Origin: Pimelobacter simplex
Lineage (GTDB): Bacteria > Actinomycetota > Actinomycetes > Propionibacteriales > Nocardioidaceae
Length of the DNA stretch: 64,000 nt
Assembly: GCF_900114845.1 (NCBI RefSeq)
Contig: NZ_FOUK01000004.1
Coordinates: 62,001 to 126,000, forward strand
Reading direction: 5' to 3'
Part shown: in pieces, positions 39,771 through 47,238 of the stretch
How the letters are laid out: each line of letters begins with the position of its first letter
Numbering within the stretch: position 1 is the stretch's first letter
Position numbers and translations under genes: made by a program
The notes under the pieces: generated by a model
Told to the model about the DNA's origin: nothing
Seen by the model: the letters and a program-made list of their open reading frames with translations, nothing else
Database searches by the model: none

Positions 39771-39839
39771 CTACGTGTTACATCGCCTTTCTGGGGCTTT
39801 GGATCGTTACAAAAGCGATGTAACACGTAGTTACATGAG
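39762..39839. repeat. Perfect 25-bp inverted repeat carrying the stop codons of both flanking genes
   Basis: Arms 39762-39786 and 39815-39839 are perfect reverse complements. Each begins CTCATGTAA, giving the deaminase on the plus strand and the flavoprotein on the minus strand the same end, Leu-Met-stop. Each arm is itself nearly palindromic (ATGTAAC-N5-GTTACAT). Its AT content contrasts with the GC-rich surroundings. It should form a strong bidirectional terminator and looks like an inserted palindromic element. Confidence 0.88.
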
Positions 39840-41027
39840 TTCGGCGAGCGGCACCGACGGGTCGCGCACCGCGTCGGTCGCCGTCCCGCCGACCACCGCG
39901 CGGAGCGGGTCGATCGCGTCCCAGTCGTTGAGGTGCAGGCCGGCGAGGACGCGGTCGCCGCGCAGCCACAGGACGCTCGCGCTGCGGGCAGCCAGGTCGC
40001 CGCGGACCACCAGCTCGTCGTACCCCTGGCGGTCGACGTGGCCGACGTACTCCATGCCGAGGTCGTACTGGTCGGTGAAGAAGTAGGGCAGCCGCGTGTA
40101 GGGCTCGTCGCTCCCCAGCAGCACCCGCGCGGCGTGCTTACCGTGCTGGATGGCGGTGTCCCAGTGCTCGACGCGGATCCGGGTGCCCAGCACCGGGTGG
40201 TCGTGGTTGGCGACGTCGCCGATCGCCAGCACCCGCGGGTCGTCCGTGCGCAGCCGGGCGTCGACGAGGACGCCGTCGTCGGTGGCCAGGCCCGCGCTCG
40301 CCGCCAGGCCGTCGTTGGGCGTGACGCCGACCGCGACGAGCAGCAGGTCGGCGACCAGCGGCTCGGCCCCCGCCGTGCGGACGACGGCGCGGTCGCCGTC
40401 GTGCTCGATCCCGGTCACCTCGGCGCCGAGGCGCAGGTCGACGCCGTGCGCACGGTGCAGGTCGGCGAACACGGTCGCCAGCTCGTCGCCGAGCACGCGC
40501 TGCAAGGGCAGCGGCGCCGACTCGAGCACCGTGACCTCGGCGCCCGCCTGGCGCGCGGCGGAGGCCACCTCGAGCCCGATCCAGCCGGCCCCGATGATCG
40601 CGACGTGGCCGGTGAGCCGCTCGCGCAGCCGCAGCGCGTCGTCGAGCGTGCGGAGGTAGTGCACCGGGGCTCCCGACGTGTCGGCCATCGCGAGCCGCCG
40701 CGGGGCCGCCCCCGGCGCGAGCACCAGCTGGTCGTAGGCCACCTCGGTGGCGCCCAGCCGCACCCGCCGGCGGTCGAGGTCGAGCGCGGTGGCGGGCGTG
40801 CCGACCCGCAGGTCGACCCCGTGCTCGTCGTACCAGGCGCGGGGGTGGACGAACACCGAGTCCGGCTCGGCCGAGCCCAGCAGCAGGCCCTTGGACAGCG
40901 GCGGCCGCTCGTAGGGCGCGTGGGGCTCGTCGCCCACCAGCACGACGTCGCCGTCGTAGCCCTGGGCGCGGAGCTCGGTCACCACGTGGGCGGCGGCCAG
41001 GCCGGCGCCGATCACGGTCACGTTCAT
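39831..41027 (-). CDS. NAD(P)/FAD-dependent oxidoreductase (ferredoxin/rubredoxin reductase-like)
   Basis: 398 aa. FAD motif VTVIGAGLAAAHVVTELR at the start, ERPPLSKG, NAD motif IIGAGWIGLEVASAA (about 147-161), and VLAIGDVANHDHPVLG, with a C-terminal reductase domain (WDTAIQHGKHAARVLLG, YFFTDQYDLGMEY). This is the plant-type ferredoxin reductase group that feeds P450s or dioxygenases. ATG 41027 has GAGAGG 6 nt upstream; ATG 41033 overlaps the upstream stop but has no spacing for an RBS. The C-terminal LM-stop comes from the palindrome. The P450 or oxygenase partner is not in the window. Confidence 0.93.
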   Translation of the reverse strand: MNVTVIGAGLAAAHVVTELRAQGYDGDVVLVGDEPHAPYERPPLSKGLLLGSAEPDSVFVHPRAWYDEHGVDLRVGTPATALDLDRRRVRLGATEVAYDQLVLAPGAAPRRLAMADTSGAPVHYLRTLDDALRLRERLTGHVAIIGAGWIGLEVASAARQAGAEVTVLESAPLPLQRVLGDELATVFADLHRAHGVDLRLGAEVTGIEHDGDRAVVRTAGAEPLVADLLLVAVGVTPNDGLAASAGLATDDGVLVDARLRTDDPRVLAIGDVANHDHPVLGTRIRVEHWDTAIQHGKHAARVLLGSDEPYTRLPYFFTDQYDLGMEYVGHVDRQGYDELVVRGDLAARSASVLWLRGDRVLAGLHLNDWDAIDPLRAVVGGTATDAVRDPSVPLAELM

Positions 41028-41029
41028 GG

Positions 41030-41728
41030 TCATCCTCTCGTCGGGTCGGGGGCGTCCTCGAAAACGCAGAGCTCGTTGCCCGCCGGGTCGGCCAGCACCG
41101 TCCACCCGATCTCGTCGTCGCGCGCCCGCAGGACCTGCGCGCCGTGCCGGACCACCGCGTCGACGTCCGGTGCCGTGAGGTCGAGGTGGACCCGGTTCTT
41201 CACCGTCTTCGGCTCCGGCACCGGGACGAACACCAGGTCGGCGAACGGCGCCCCGGGCACCTGCTCCACCCACGACCAGCGGCCCTGCTCGTCGTCGCGG
41301 TGGACGCCCCCGAGGAGCTCGGCCCACCACGCCGCCAGCACCGCCGGGTCGGCGCAGTCGACCACCACCTCGAGCAGCCGGTCACCCGATCCCGGGGCGT
41401 CCTCCCGCTCGAAGACGCACAGCTCACCGCCCTCGGGGTCGCGCAGCACCTTCCACGGGAACGCCTCGAGGTCGACCGGCGTCGCTCCGAGCGCCAGGAC
41501 CTCCTCGACGTCCCGGGCGCGGATGTCGAGGTGCACCCGCTGCTTGACCAGCACCGGCTCCGGGACCGTGTTGACCCAGACCGTGTGCTGCGCCGTCGGC
41601 CCGGTCAGCCGGACGTCGCCGTCGTCGAGCGGCTCGACCTCGAGCCCCAGCGCCGCGCCCCAGAACTTCCCGAGGAGCGCCGCGTCGGTGGCGTCGAGGC
41701 ACAGGTCCTTGTACGTCGCGAGGGCCAT
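41030..41728 (-). CDS. VOC-family protein with two glyoxalase-like domains
   Basis: 232 aa, two tandem VOC modules (about 1-110 and 118-225). Each starts with DATDAALLGKFWGAALGLE or DCADPAVLAAWWAELLG and ends with DPEGGELCVF or DPAGNELCVF, so the protein is an internal duplication. Glyoxalase_6 style. The His/Glu metal positions are VHLDI/VHLDL and ELCVF. Substrate unknown. It is 2 nt from the flavoprotein start and probably co-transcribed with it. Confidence 0.88.
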   Translation of the reverse strand: MALATYKDLCLDATDAALLGKFWGAALGLEVEPLDDGDVRLTGPTAQHTVWVNTVPEPVLVKQRVHLDIRARDVEEVLALGATPVDLEAFPWKVLRDPEGGELCVFEREDAPGSGDRLLEVVVDCADPAVLAAWWAELLGGVHRDDEQGRWSWVEQVPGAPFADLVFVPVPEPKTVKNRVHLDLTAPDVDAVVRHGAQVLRARDDEIGWTVLADPAGNELCVFEDAPDPTRG

Positions 41729-41798
41729 GGCCCCACGCTACGACGGCCTCCCGAGCCGGGGCGAGGGGTTGTGTCGGACCCTTGAGGAGACTGGTCCC

Positions 41799-42440
41799 AT
41801 GACCGACGACGACCGCGACCTGCCCACCGAGCTCACCGATGCCGAGGTGGTCGCCGAGCGCTGGGACGGTGCCGACCTGTCCGGGCGCACGTTCCAGCGG
41901 GTGAGCTTCCTCGACGTCGACCTGACCGAGACCGCCGGCACCGGCGTCACGTTCGAGCACTGCACCTTCCGCGACTGCGACCTCAACGCGGTCCGGTTCA
42001 CCGACTCGGCGTTCGTCAACTGCACCTTCATCCGCTCGTCGCTCTTCGGTGCCCGGCTCGAGGGCTGCAAGCTCGTCGGCACCCAGTTCGAGCGCTGCCG
42101 CTTCGGCGCCTTCGAGGCCGTCGGCGGCAGCTGGCGCTTCGTCCGGATGCCCGCCGCCGACCTCCGCAAGACCACCTTCCGCCGCGTCGACCTCCGCGAG
42201 GCCGACCTGTCCGGCGCCAAGCTCGGCGGCGCGACCCTGCACCACCTCGACCTGCTCGGCGCCGAGCTGCACCACACCGACTTCACCGGCGCCGACCTGC
42301 GCGGGTCCGACCTGTCGACGTTCGACCTGCGCACCACCACCGTGCGCAGGGCCATCGTCGACCTCGATCAGGCCGTCGCCCTGGTCCGCTCGCTCGGCAT
42401 CGACGTCCGCGAGGAGGTGCCCCTGGATCCTGCCCTCTGA
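41799..42440 (+). CDS. Pentapeptide-repeat protein
   Basis: 213 aa; GAGGAGA before the ATG. Repeats of the A(D/N)LXX type run from about 24 to 195 (GADLSGRTF, DVDLTETAG, ADLRKTTFRRVDLREADLSGAKLGGATL split over turns, GADLRGSDLSTFDLRTTTV). Right-handed beta-helices of this kind include Qnr/MfpA gyrase protectors, but length and repeats alone do not show gyrase binding. The C-terminal tail (LDQAVALVRSLGIDV) matches other actinobacterial pentapeptide proteins and is not part of the helix. Confidence 0.88.
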   Translation: MTDDDRDLPTELTDAEVVAERWDGADLSGRTFQRVSFLDVDLTETAGTGVTFEHCTFRDCDLNAVRFTDSAFVNCTFIRSSLFGARLEGCKLVGTQFERCRFGAFEAVGGSWRFVRMPAADLRKTTFRRVDLREADLSGAKLGGATLHHLDLLGAELHHTDFTGADLRGSDLSTFDLRTTTVRRAIVDLDQAVALVRSLGIDVREEVPLDPAL

Positions 42441-42476
42441 CAACTCAACAGTGGACGCCGCGCGCGCCCCGCGCGC

Positions 42477-42788
42477 TCAGCCCGCCTGCACCGCCGCCAG
42501 CACGGCGTCGAGCTTCGCCTTGAGCTCGGGCACCTCGTCGAGCAGCACCAGCTTGTCGTTCAGGTCCCCGAGCAGGGTCTGCACCTGCCCGAGGACCTCA
42601 CGGGTCTCGACGAGCGTCTGGTCGACGTTCACCATCCGCTGGTCGACGTTCGCGAGCTTCTCGTCGACGCCGGTCAGGGTGCCGTCGACCGAGCCGAGCG
42701 TGCGGTCGACGTTGGTCAGGGCGGTCTCGGCGCTCTTGAGCACCTTGTCGGCGCGCTTGAGGACGTCGGCGACGGGGTTGAGGCCCAC
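42477..42788 (-). CDS. Small heptad-repeat (coiled-coil) protein
   Basis: 103 aa from GTG 42788, chosen because GAAGGAGA lies 5-6 nt upstream; an upstream ATG at 42830 has none. Residues about 18-75 repeat a heptad-like unit: LTNVDRT, LGSVDGT, LTGVDEK, LANVDQR, MVNVDQT. The strict NVD/SVD spacing suggests a long parallel coiled coil or phasin-like amphipathic helix. The C terminus (VLLDEVPELKAKLDAVLAAVQ) is also helical. No membrane segment or signal. Function unknown; phasin or scaffold are possible. It is directly downstream of a DUF2236 gene on the same strand. Confidence 0.8.
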   Translation of the reverse strand: MGLNPVADVLKRADKVLKSAETALTNVDRTLGSVDGTLTGVDEKLANVDQRMVNVDQTLVETREVLGQVQTLLGDLNDKLVLLDEVPELKAKLDAVLAAVQAG

Positions 42789-42845
42789 AGGGTCTCCTTC
42801 GAGGACGGCGCACCGCGGCGGGCGCGGCACGGGAGCTGGTGGTGG

Positions 42846-43937
42846 TCAGCCTCGCAGACCGATGGCCTCGGGCGGCCCGAGCCGGCCGAGCACCGGCTCG
42901 GACTCGACCAGGCCCGCGTCGCTGGGCTCCTCGCCGCGGCCGAAGACCTTCTCGTGCTGCTTCGCGCGCCAGGCGAGGTGCGCCTCGGCGGGCTTGGCGT
43001 ACCCGTAGCGCTCGCGGGCCTGCTCCGGCGTGAGCACCTCCGGGGTCACCGGTGGCACGCCGAGCAGGACCGGCGCGACCACCGGGACCGTGCTGGGCGA
43101 GAGCAGCCCGAGGATCCGCAGCTGCACCCGGGTGCTCAGCGCGACGGCGGCGAAGGTCGCGCGCAGCACCGGGCGGGCGACGACGTCCATGATCCGCGGC
43201 TGGCGCAGGTCGCCCATCTCGCGCATCCAGTGCGGGAGCGTGGCGATCACGCCGGCCCGGAAGAACCGGCCGACCACCCAGCGGGCCGGGCGCAGCACGG
43301 CGGGGACGTCGTCGACGAGCTGGCTGACGTCCATCAGGTGCGCCATCGCGCGGCGGGCGATCGGTGAGCCGGACATGACCGGGCGCATCCGCTCGTAGTA
43401 GGCATGCAGCTCGGCGCGCGAGCGCGGGACGTCGTCGGGCGAGCAGGTCTGCAGCTCGGCGGCGCGGGCGCACTCGGCCCAGTACTGCGCCTCGTCGGCC
43501 TCGGAGAGCCGGCCCGGGCCGTACCTCTCGTAGGCCTTGAGCACCGAGTGCCAGCCGGTGACGAGGATCCACAGCTGCGAGTCCGGGTCGTTGGCGTCGT
43601 ACCGGCCGCCGCCGTAGGGCTCGGTGCCGATCGCCTTGCTGTGCACCTTGACCAGGACGTCGGCGGCGCGCGAGGTGGTCCGGCTGTCGCCGAACGCCAC
43701 GAGAGCGAAGTAGTGGATGGTGCGGTCGTAGCGGGTCTTCGGGCGCCGGTAGATGTCCTGGGTGCGGTCGACCGAGGCCACCAGGTTCGGGTCGAGCTCC
43801 TCGACGACGACCGCCCGGCTGAAGCCGATGGTCAGCGACGTGGGATAGCCCCACACCTTCCAGGCCATCGAGCCCGGACCGAAGAAGCCATGGTCCTCGG
43901 CGGGCGTGATCGCGCGTCCGCGCTTGCTGGTCCCCAT
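42846..43937 (-). CDS. Oxygenase MpaB family protein (DUF2236), copy 2
   Basis: 363 aa. Marks of the family: GFFGPGSMAWKVWGYPTSL, a rich helix with SRTTSRAADVLVKVHSKAIGT (split as RTTSRAADVL, KVHSKAIGTEP), GWHSVLKAYERYG, and AYYERMRPVMSG. A heme-binding His is expected near VKVHSKAIG or GWHSV. It differs in order and length from copy 1 (24625-25560). It is divergent from a TetR gene with a perfect CTACAC-CT-GTGTAG operator between them. No signal peptide. Role unassigned, possibly oxidation of an isoprenoid or lipid. Confidence 0.82.
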   Translation of the reverse strand: MGTSKRGRAITPAEDHGFFGPGSMAWKVWGYPTSLTIGFSRAVVVEELDPNLVASVDRTQDIYRRPKTRYDRTIHYFALVAFGDSRTTSRAADVLVKVHSKAIGTEPYGGGRYDANDPDSQLWILVTGWHSVLKAYERYGPGRLSEADEAQYWAECARAAELQTCSPDDVPRSRAELHAYYERMRPVMSGSPIARRAMAHLMDVSQLVDDVPAVLRPARWVVGRFFRAGVIATLPHWMREMGDLRQPRIMDVVARPVLRATFAAVALSTRVQLRILGLLSPSTVPVVAPVLLGVPPVTPEVLTPEQARERYGYAKPAEAHLAWRAKQHEKVFGRGEEPSDAGLVESEPVLGRLGPPEAIGLRG

Positions 43938-43950
43938 GGGAACCAGAATG

Positions 43951-43964
43951 CTACACCTGTGTAG
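43951..43964. promoter_or_regulatory. Perfect palindrome CTACAC-CT-GTGTAG, candidate TetR operator
   Basis: A perfect 6-bp inverted repeat with a 2-bp centre in the 53-nt gap between divergent DUF2236 and TetR genes. On the plus strand it is 27 nt before the TetR start. TetR dimers commonly bind 14-16 bp palindromes in this position, so it should control both genes. Confidence 0.6.
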
Positions 43965-43990
43965 TAAATGGAAGACCTTAGGCTGGCGCC

Positions 43991-44611
43991 ATGCCCGAGC
44001 AGACCCGCAAGCGCCGGCCGTACGCGCCGCGCGTGCCGATGGCCGAGCGCCGGGAGCAGCTCCTCGACGCGGCGCTGACGATCATCGACCGCGACGGGTA
44101 CGACGGGGTCTCGATCGACGCGATCGCCCGCGAGGCCGGCGTCACCCGGCCCGTCGTCTACGGCGCGTACGACGGCCTCGGCCCGCTGCTGACCGCTCTC
44201 CTCGACCGCCAGCAGGACCGGGCGCTGGGCCAGCTCTTCGCGGCGCTGCCGCTCGGTGCCGACGACGCCGACCCGCTGGCGGTGGTCGAGCGCGCCGTCC
44301 CGGCGCTTCACGCGATGGTGCTGGCCGACCCGGTCACCTGGCGGGCGATCCTGGCCTCCCCGGCCGACGTCCCCGACGTGGTGCGCGAGCGGATCGAGGG
44401 CGACCGGGAGCGGGTCCGCGGGGTGATCGAGCAGCTCGTCACCGTGGTCCTCGGCGCGCGTGCCGAGCAGCTCGACGCCGAGGTGGTGGCGCACGGGATC
44501 CTCGCGCTGCTCGACCACTTCGGAGGCCTGGTCCTCGCCGATCCCGGCCGGTTCACCGCGGAGCGGCTGTCGGCGGCCGCCCGCTCGCTCCTCGCGGCGT
44601 GGCTGCCGTGA
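43991..44611 (+). CDS. TetR-family transcriptional regulator
   Basis: 206 aa. N-terminal arm of basic residues, then the HTH about 22-65 (DGVSIDAIAREAGVTRPVVYGAYDGLGPL split by helix), and a helical ligand domain. It is divergent from the DUF2236 gene, with the palindrome at 43951-43964 between. The stop overlaps the GNAT start (GTGA). Probably represses DUF2236. Confidence 0.9.
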   Translation: MPEQTRKRRPYAPRVPMAERREQLLDAALTIIDRDGYDGVSIDAIAREAGVTRPVVYGAYDGLGPLLTALLDRQQDRALGQLFAALPLGADDADPLAVVERAVPALHAMVLADPVTWRAILASPADVPDVVRERIEGDRERVRGVIEQLVTVVLGARAEQLDAEVVAHGILALLDHFGGLVLADPGRFTAERLSAAARSLLAAWLP

Positions 44612-45114
44612 GCGGCGGCGGCGACGTGCGGGTCCGGCTGGCCGGGCCGGCCGACGGGTACGTCGTGGGCGGGTTGCTGTTCGACTTCAACACCGAGTTC
44701 GAGGTGCCGACGCCGAGCGCGGCGGACTTCGGCGACCGGTTCACCGTGCTGCTGGCGCGCGAGGACGTCCTGGTCGTGCTCGCCGAGGACCCTGCCCCCG
44801 GCGCGGCCCCCGGCGCGGCCCCCGAGCCGACCGGCTTCGGCTACCTCACCCTGCGCCCCACGCCGTACGGCGACGGGCCGCTGGCGCAGCTCGAGGAGCT
44901 CTACGTACGCCCGGACCTGCGCGACCGCGGCATCGGCACCGCGCTGCTCACCCGCGCGGTCGCGGAGGTCGCCGCGCGCGGGGCGATCGAGATGCACATC
45001 AACGTCGACGAGGTCGACGTCGACACCCGGCGCTTCTACGAGCGGCACGGCTTCACCAACATCGAGCCCGGCCAGGAGTACCGGATGCTCTGCTACCTGC
45101 GGGAGCTGGCATGA
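44608..45114 (+). CDS. GNAT-family N-acetyltransferase
   Basis: 168 aa from GTG 44608, overlapping the TetR stop. The acetyl-CoA loop is LYVRPDLRDRGIGTALLTRAV (split as YVRPDLRDRGIGTALL). The N terminus carries an Ala/Pro spacer (PAPGAAPGAAPEP, about 59-72), encoded by a short GC-rich direct repeat. C-terminal VDTRRFYERHGF is the usual GNAT end. Substrate unknown. Its own stop overlaps the next GNAT gene (ATGA). Confidence 0.85.
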   Translation: MSGGGDVRVRLAGPADGYVVGGLLFDFNTEFEVPTPSAADFGDRFTVLLAREDVLVVLAEDPAPGAAPGAAPEPTGFGYLTLRPTPYGDGPLAQLEELYVRPDLRDRGIGTALLTRAVAEVAARGAIEMHINVDEVDVDTRRFYERHGFTNIEPGQEYRMLCYLRELA

Positions 45115-45599
45115 CGAACCACCCGACCCACCTGCGTGCCGCCGTCCCCGGCGAGGCCGGACTGCTCTCGGCGCTGGCGCTGCGGTCGAAGGGGCACTGG
45201 GGCTACGATGCCGACTTCCTCGCCGCCTGCCGCGACGAGCTGACCCTGCGCGACGACGAGCTGGCCGCGCGCCGCACGGTCGTCGCCGAGGTCGACGGGA
45301 CGGTCGCGGGCTTCGGGACGCTCGAGGGCGACGCGCCCGTCGGCGAGCTCGGGATGCTTTTCGTCGACCCGGACGCGATCGGCCGCGGGGTCGGCCGGGC
45401 CCTGCTCGGCCACCTCGTCGAGGCGGCCCGGGCGCTCGGCTTCACGACGCTCACCATCGACGCCGACCCGAACGCGGAGGCGTTCTACGTGGCGGCGGGG
45501 GCGGTCCGGGTGCGGGCGGTGCCGTCGGAGTCGATCCCGGGACGGGTCCTGCCGCAGCTCGAGCTCAGCCTCGATCCGGCCCCGCCGGCTCCGCGCTGA
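45111..45599 (+). CDS. GNAT-family N-acetyltransferase
   Basis: 162 aa. RSKGHWGYDADF near the start, acetyl-CoA loop LFVDPDAIGRGVGRALLGHLV (as DAIGRGVGRALL), then IDADPNAEAFYVAAGAVRVR. This group includes stress or peptide acetyltransferases. It overlaps the convergent AraC gene by 35 bp at the 3' end. TetR and the two GNATs form one translationally coupled unit. Confidence 0.85.
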   Translation: MTNHPTHLRAAVPGEAGLLSALALRSKGHWGYDADFLAACRDELTLRDDELAARRTVVAEVDGTVAGFGTLEGDAPVGELGMLFVDPDAIGRGVGRALLGHLVEAARALGFTTLTIDADPNAEAFYVAAGAVRVRAVPSESIPGRVLPQLELSLDPAPPAPR

Positions 45600-46416
45600 A
45601 CTCCCCCGGGGTCAGCCCGGTGACGGCGCGGAAGTCCCGGGTGAAGTGCGCCTGGTCGGCATACCCGAGGTCGGCCGCGACCCGGGCCAGGTCGACGCTG
45701 GCGCCGGCGCGGAGCAGGTCCGCGGCGTCGTGGAGGCGACGGCGCTGGATCAGCCACTTCGGCGAGAGCCCGATCCGGCGGCGCAGCAGGCGCTGCAGGG
45801 CGCGCTCGCCGAGGTCGAACTTCGCGCACACCTGCCCGACCCGCTGCACCTCGCGGTCGCCCTCGACGTACTCGACGACGGCGTTGACGAGCCGCCCCTC
45901 GTCGTCGGCCGGGAGGAGCGCGGCGAGCGCCTCGGCGACCAGGGCGCAGGCCTCCTGCTGCCGCTCGACGGCGGCCGGCTCGGCGCCGAGCGCGGCACCC
46001 ACGGCAGCGACCAGGCCGGCTCCGTCGAGGGCGGCGATGTCGGCGAGGTCCCGCCGCTCGTTGGTCAGGGCGACGACGGGACCGCCGGCGAGCGCGAGCC
46101 CGGCGGCGGGCTGCATCATGGCGCCGACCACCCAGCCGCGGCCGGCGAGCTCCTGCGTGCTGAGCCCGCTGTGCGGCCCGACCAGCTGGCCGCCGTCCGG
46201 GCCGACGACGACCTGGCAGACGGGGTACTGCAGCACCCGCTGCACCGACACCTCGCCGTCGGGCAGCGACCACACCGGCACCCAGAACCGGCGGACGACG
46301 TCGGCGAGCGCGGCCGGGGGCGCGTACCGCCGCAGCGACGGGCTGAACCCGCGCGCGTCGCGCAGGTGGGCCGCCTCGGTGAGGTCGAGCGGGCCGTCGG
46401 GGGTCCAGCGGGTCAT
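45565..46416 (-). CDS. AraC-family transcriptional regulator
   Basis: 283 aa from ATG 46416; longer upstream frame is not conserved. N-terminal DUF6597-like sensor (about 20-180; VVRRFWVPVWSLPDGE, VVGAMMQPAAG) and C-terminal AraC double HTH (about 185-275; KFDLGERALQRLLRRRIGLSPKW, then LADVAADLGYADQAHF-like LGYADQAHFTRDFRAVTG). It is divergent from the VOC gene at 46469, which it may control. The sensor domain resembles those in stress and drug responses. Confidence 0.9.
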   Translation of the reverse strand: MTRWTPDGPLDLTEAAHLRDARGFSPSLRRYAPPAALADVVRRFWVPVWSLPDGEVSVQRVLQYPVCQVVVGPDGGQLVGPHSGLSTQELAGRGWVVGAMMQPAAGLALAGGPVVALTNERRDLADIAALDGAGLVAAVGAALGAEPAAVERQQEACALVAEALAALLPADDEGRLVNAVVEYVEGDREVQRVGQVCAKFDLGERALQRLLRRRIGLSPKWLIQRRRLHDAADLLRAGASVDLARVAADLGYADQAHFTRDFRAVTGLTPGEFSAEPAGPDRG

Positions 46417-46468
46417 GTGTCGGATTCTTTCAAGACCGGTGTCGGTGGCCCAGGCCATCGTGGGATCC

Positions 46469-46903
46469 ATGACCACCACGACCTCCCCGACCTCCACGCC
46501 CGTCACCGAGCTCGTCGCGTTCACCATCGACACCCCCGACGCCGGCGCGCTCGCCCGCTTCTACGCCGACCTCACCGGCGGCGAGGTGACCTTCGAGGAC
46601 GCGACCTACGGCTACGCCCAGGCCGCGCTGCTCGGCGCGACCTTCAACTTCCAGACGGTCGCCGACTACTCCCGGCCGCAGTGGCCGGGCCAGGAGCACC
46701 CCCAGCAGTTCCACCTCGACTTCCGGGTCAGCGACCTCGACAGCGCCCGCGCCCACGCCGAGGGTCTCGGCGCGAGCCTGGCGCCGGGTCAGCCCGGCGA
46801 GGGCGGCTGGCTGGTCATGCTCGACCCCGACGGGCATCCGTTCTGCCTGTGCCCGCCGCCGGCCGACGCCGCGACCGACGCCGGCGCCGCGCAGGAAGGC
46901 TGA
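46469..46903 (+). CDS. VOC-family protein
   Basis: 144 aa. One glyoxalase_6-type VOC module: AFTIDTPDAGALARFYADLTGG, HLDFRVSDLDSARAHAEGLG, and MLDPDGHPFCLCPPP. The metal-site pattern is partial. It starts 52 nt from the divergent AraC gene, the usual arrangement for a regulated detoxification enzyme, and the RBS is weak. Ligand unknown; antibiotic or lipid-aldehyde binding are possible. Confidence 0.85.
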   Translation: MTTTTSPTSTPVTELVAFTIDTPDAGALARFYADLTGGEVTFEDATYGYAQAALLGATFNFQTVADYSRPQWPGQEHPQQFHLDFRVSDLDSARAHAEGLGASLAPGQPGEGGWLVMLDPDGHPFCLCPPPADAATDAGAAQEG

Positions 46904-46977
46904 CCCACCCCTGGGCTGCGGCCGACGGATTCGCCCGACCCGATGACAACGCGCCCGGCGCGGCGCATGATGGATCG

Positions 46978-47211
46978 ATGCGGACGCGCCGGGTGCAGCC
47001 CCTCCCCCGCGCGGGCGGCGCCTACCTCGACGCCCGCGGCGACGGGCGCGCGCTCCGGGTCAGCTGGCACACGGAGGCCGAGGTGGTGGTGCTGTCGCTG
47101 TGGCGCGACAACGTGTGCACCGGGACCTTCCAGCTCGCGGTCGAGGACGTCCCCGGGCTGCTCGACGTGCTGAGCCAGGGGTGGCGGGCGGCGTACCCGA
47201 CCGCGGGCTGA
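46978..47211 (+). CDS. Small conserved hypothetical protein
   Basis: 77 aa. Beta-strand rich: ALRVSWHTEAEVVVLSLWRDNVCTGTF (as VSWHTEAEVVVLSLW, NVCTGTFQLAVED), then LLDVLSQGWRAAY. It looks like a compact actinobacterial single-domain protein with an invariant WR.N.C.GTF type core. No function is assignable. Codon use matches neighbours, and the sense frame has high third-position GC, which supports coding. Confidence 0.65.
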   Translation: MRTRRVQPLPRAGGAYLDARGDGRALRVSWHTEAEVVVLSLWRDNVCTGTFQLAVEDVPGLLDVLSQGWRAAYPTAG

Positions 47212-47238
47212 GGTCCGGTGGTCCCGGCGCGGGGATGA

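Noticed and set aside
41799-42440. Qnr/MfpA-type gyrase protection for the pentapeptide protein
   Set aside because: Repeat type alone is not enough; no MfpA-specific C-terminal dimer module or drug-related context is visible.
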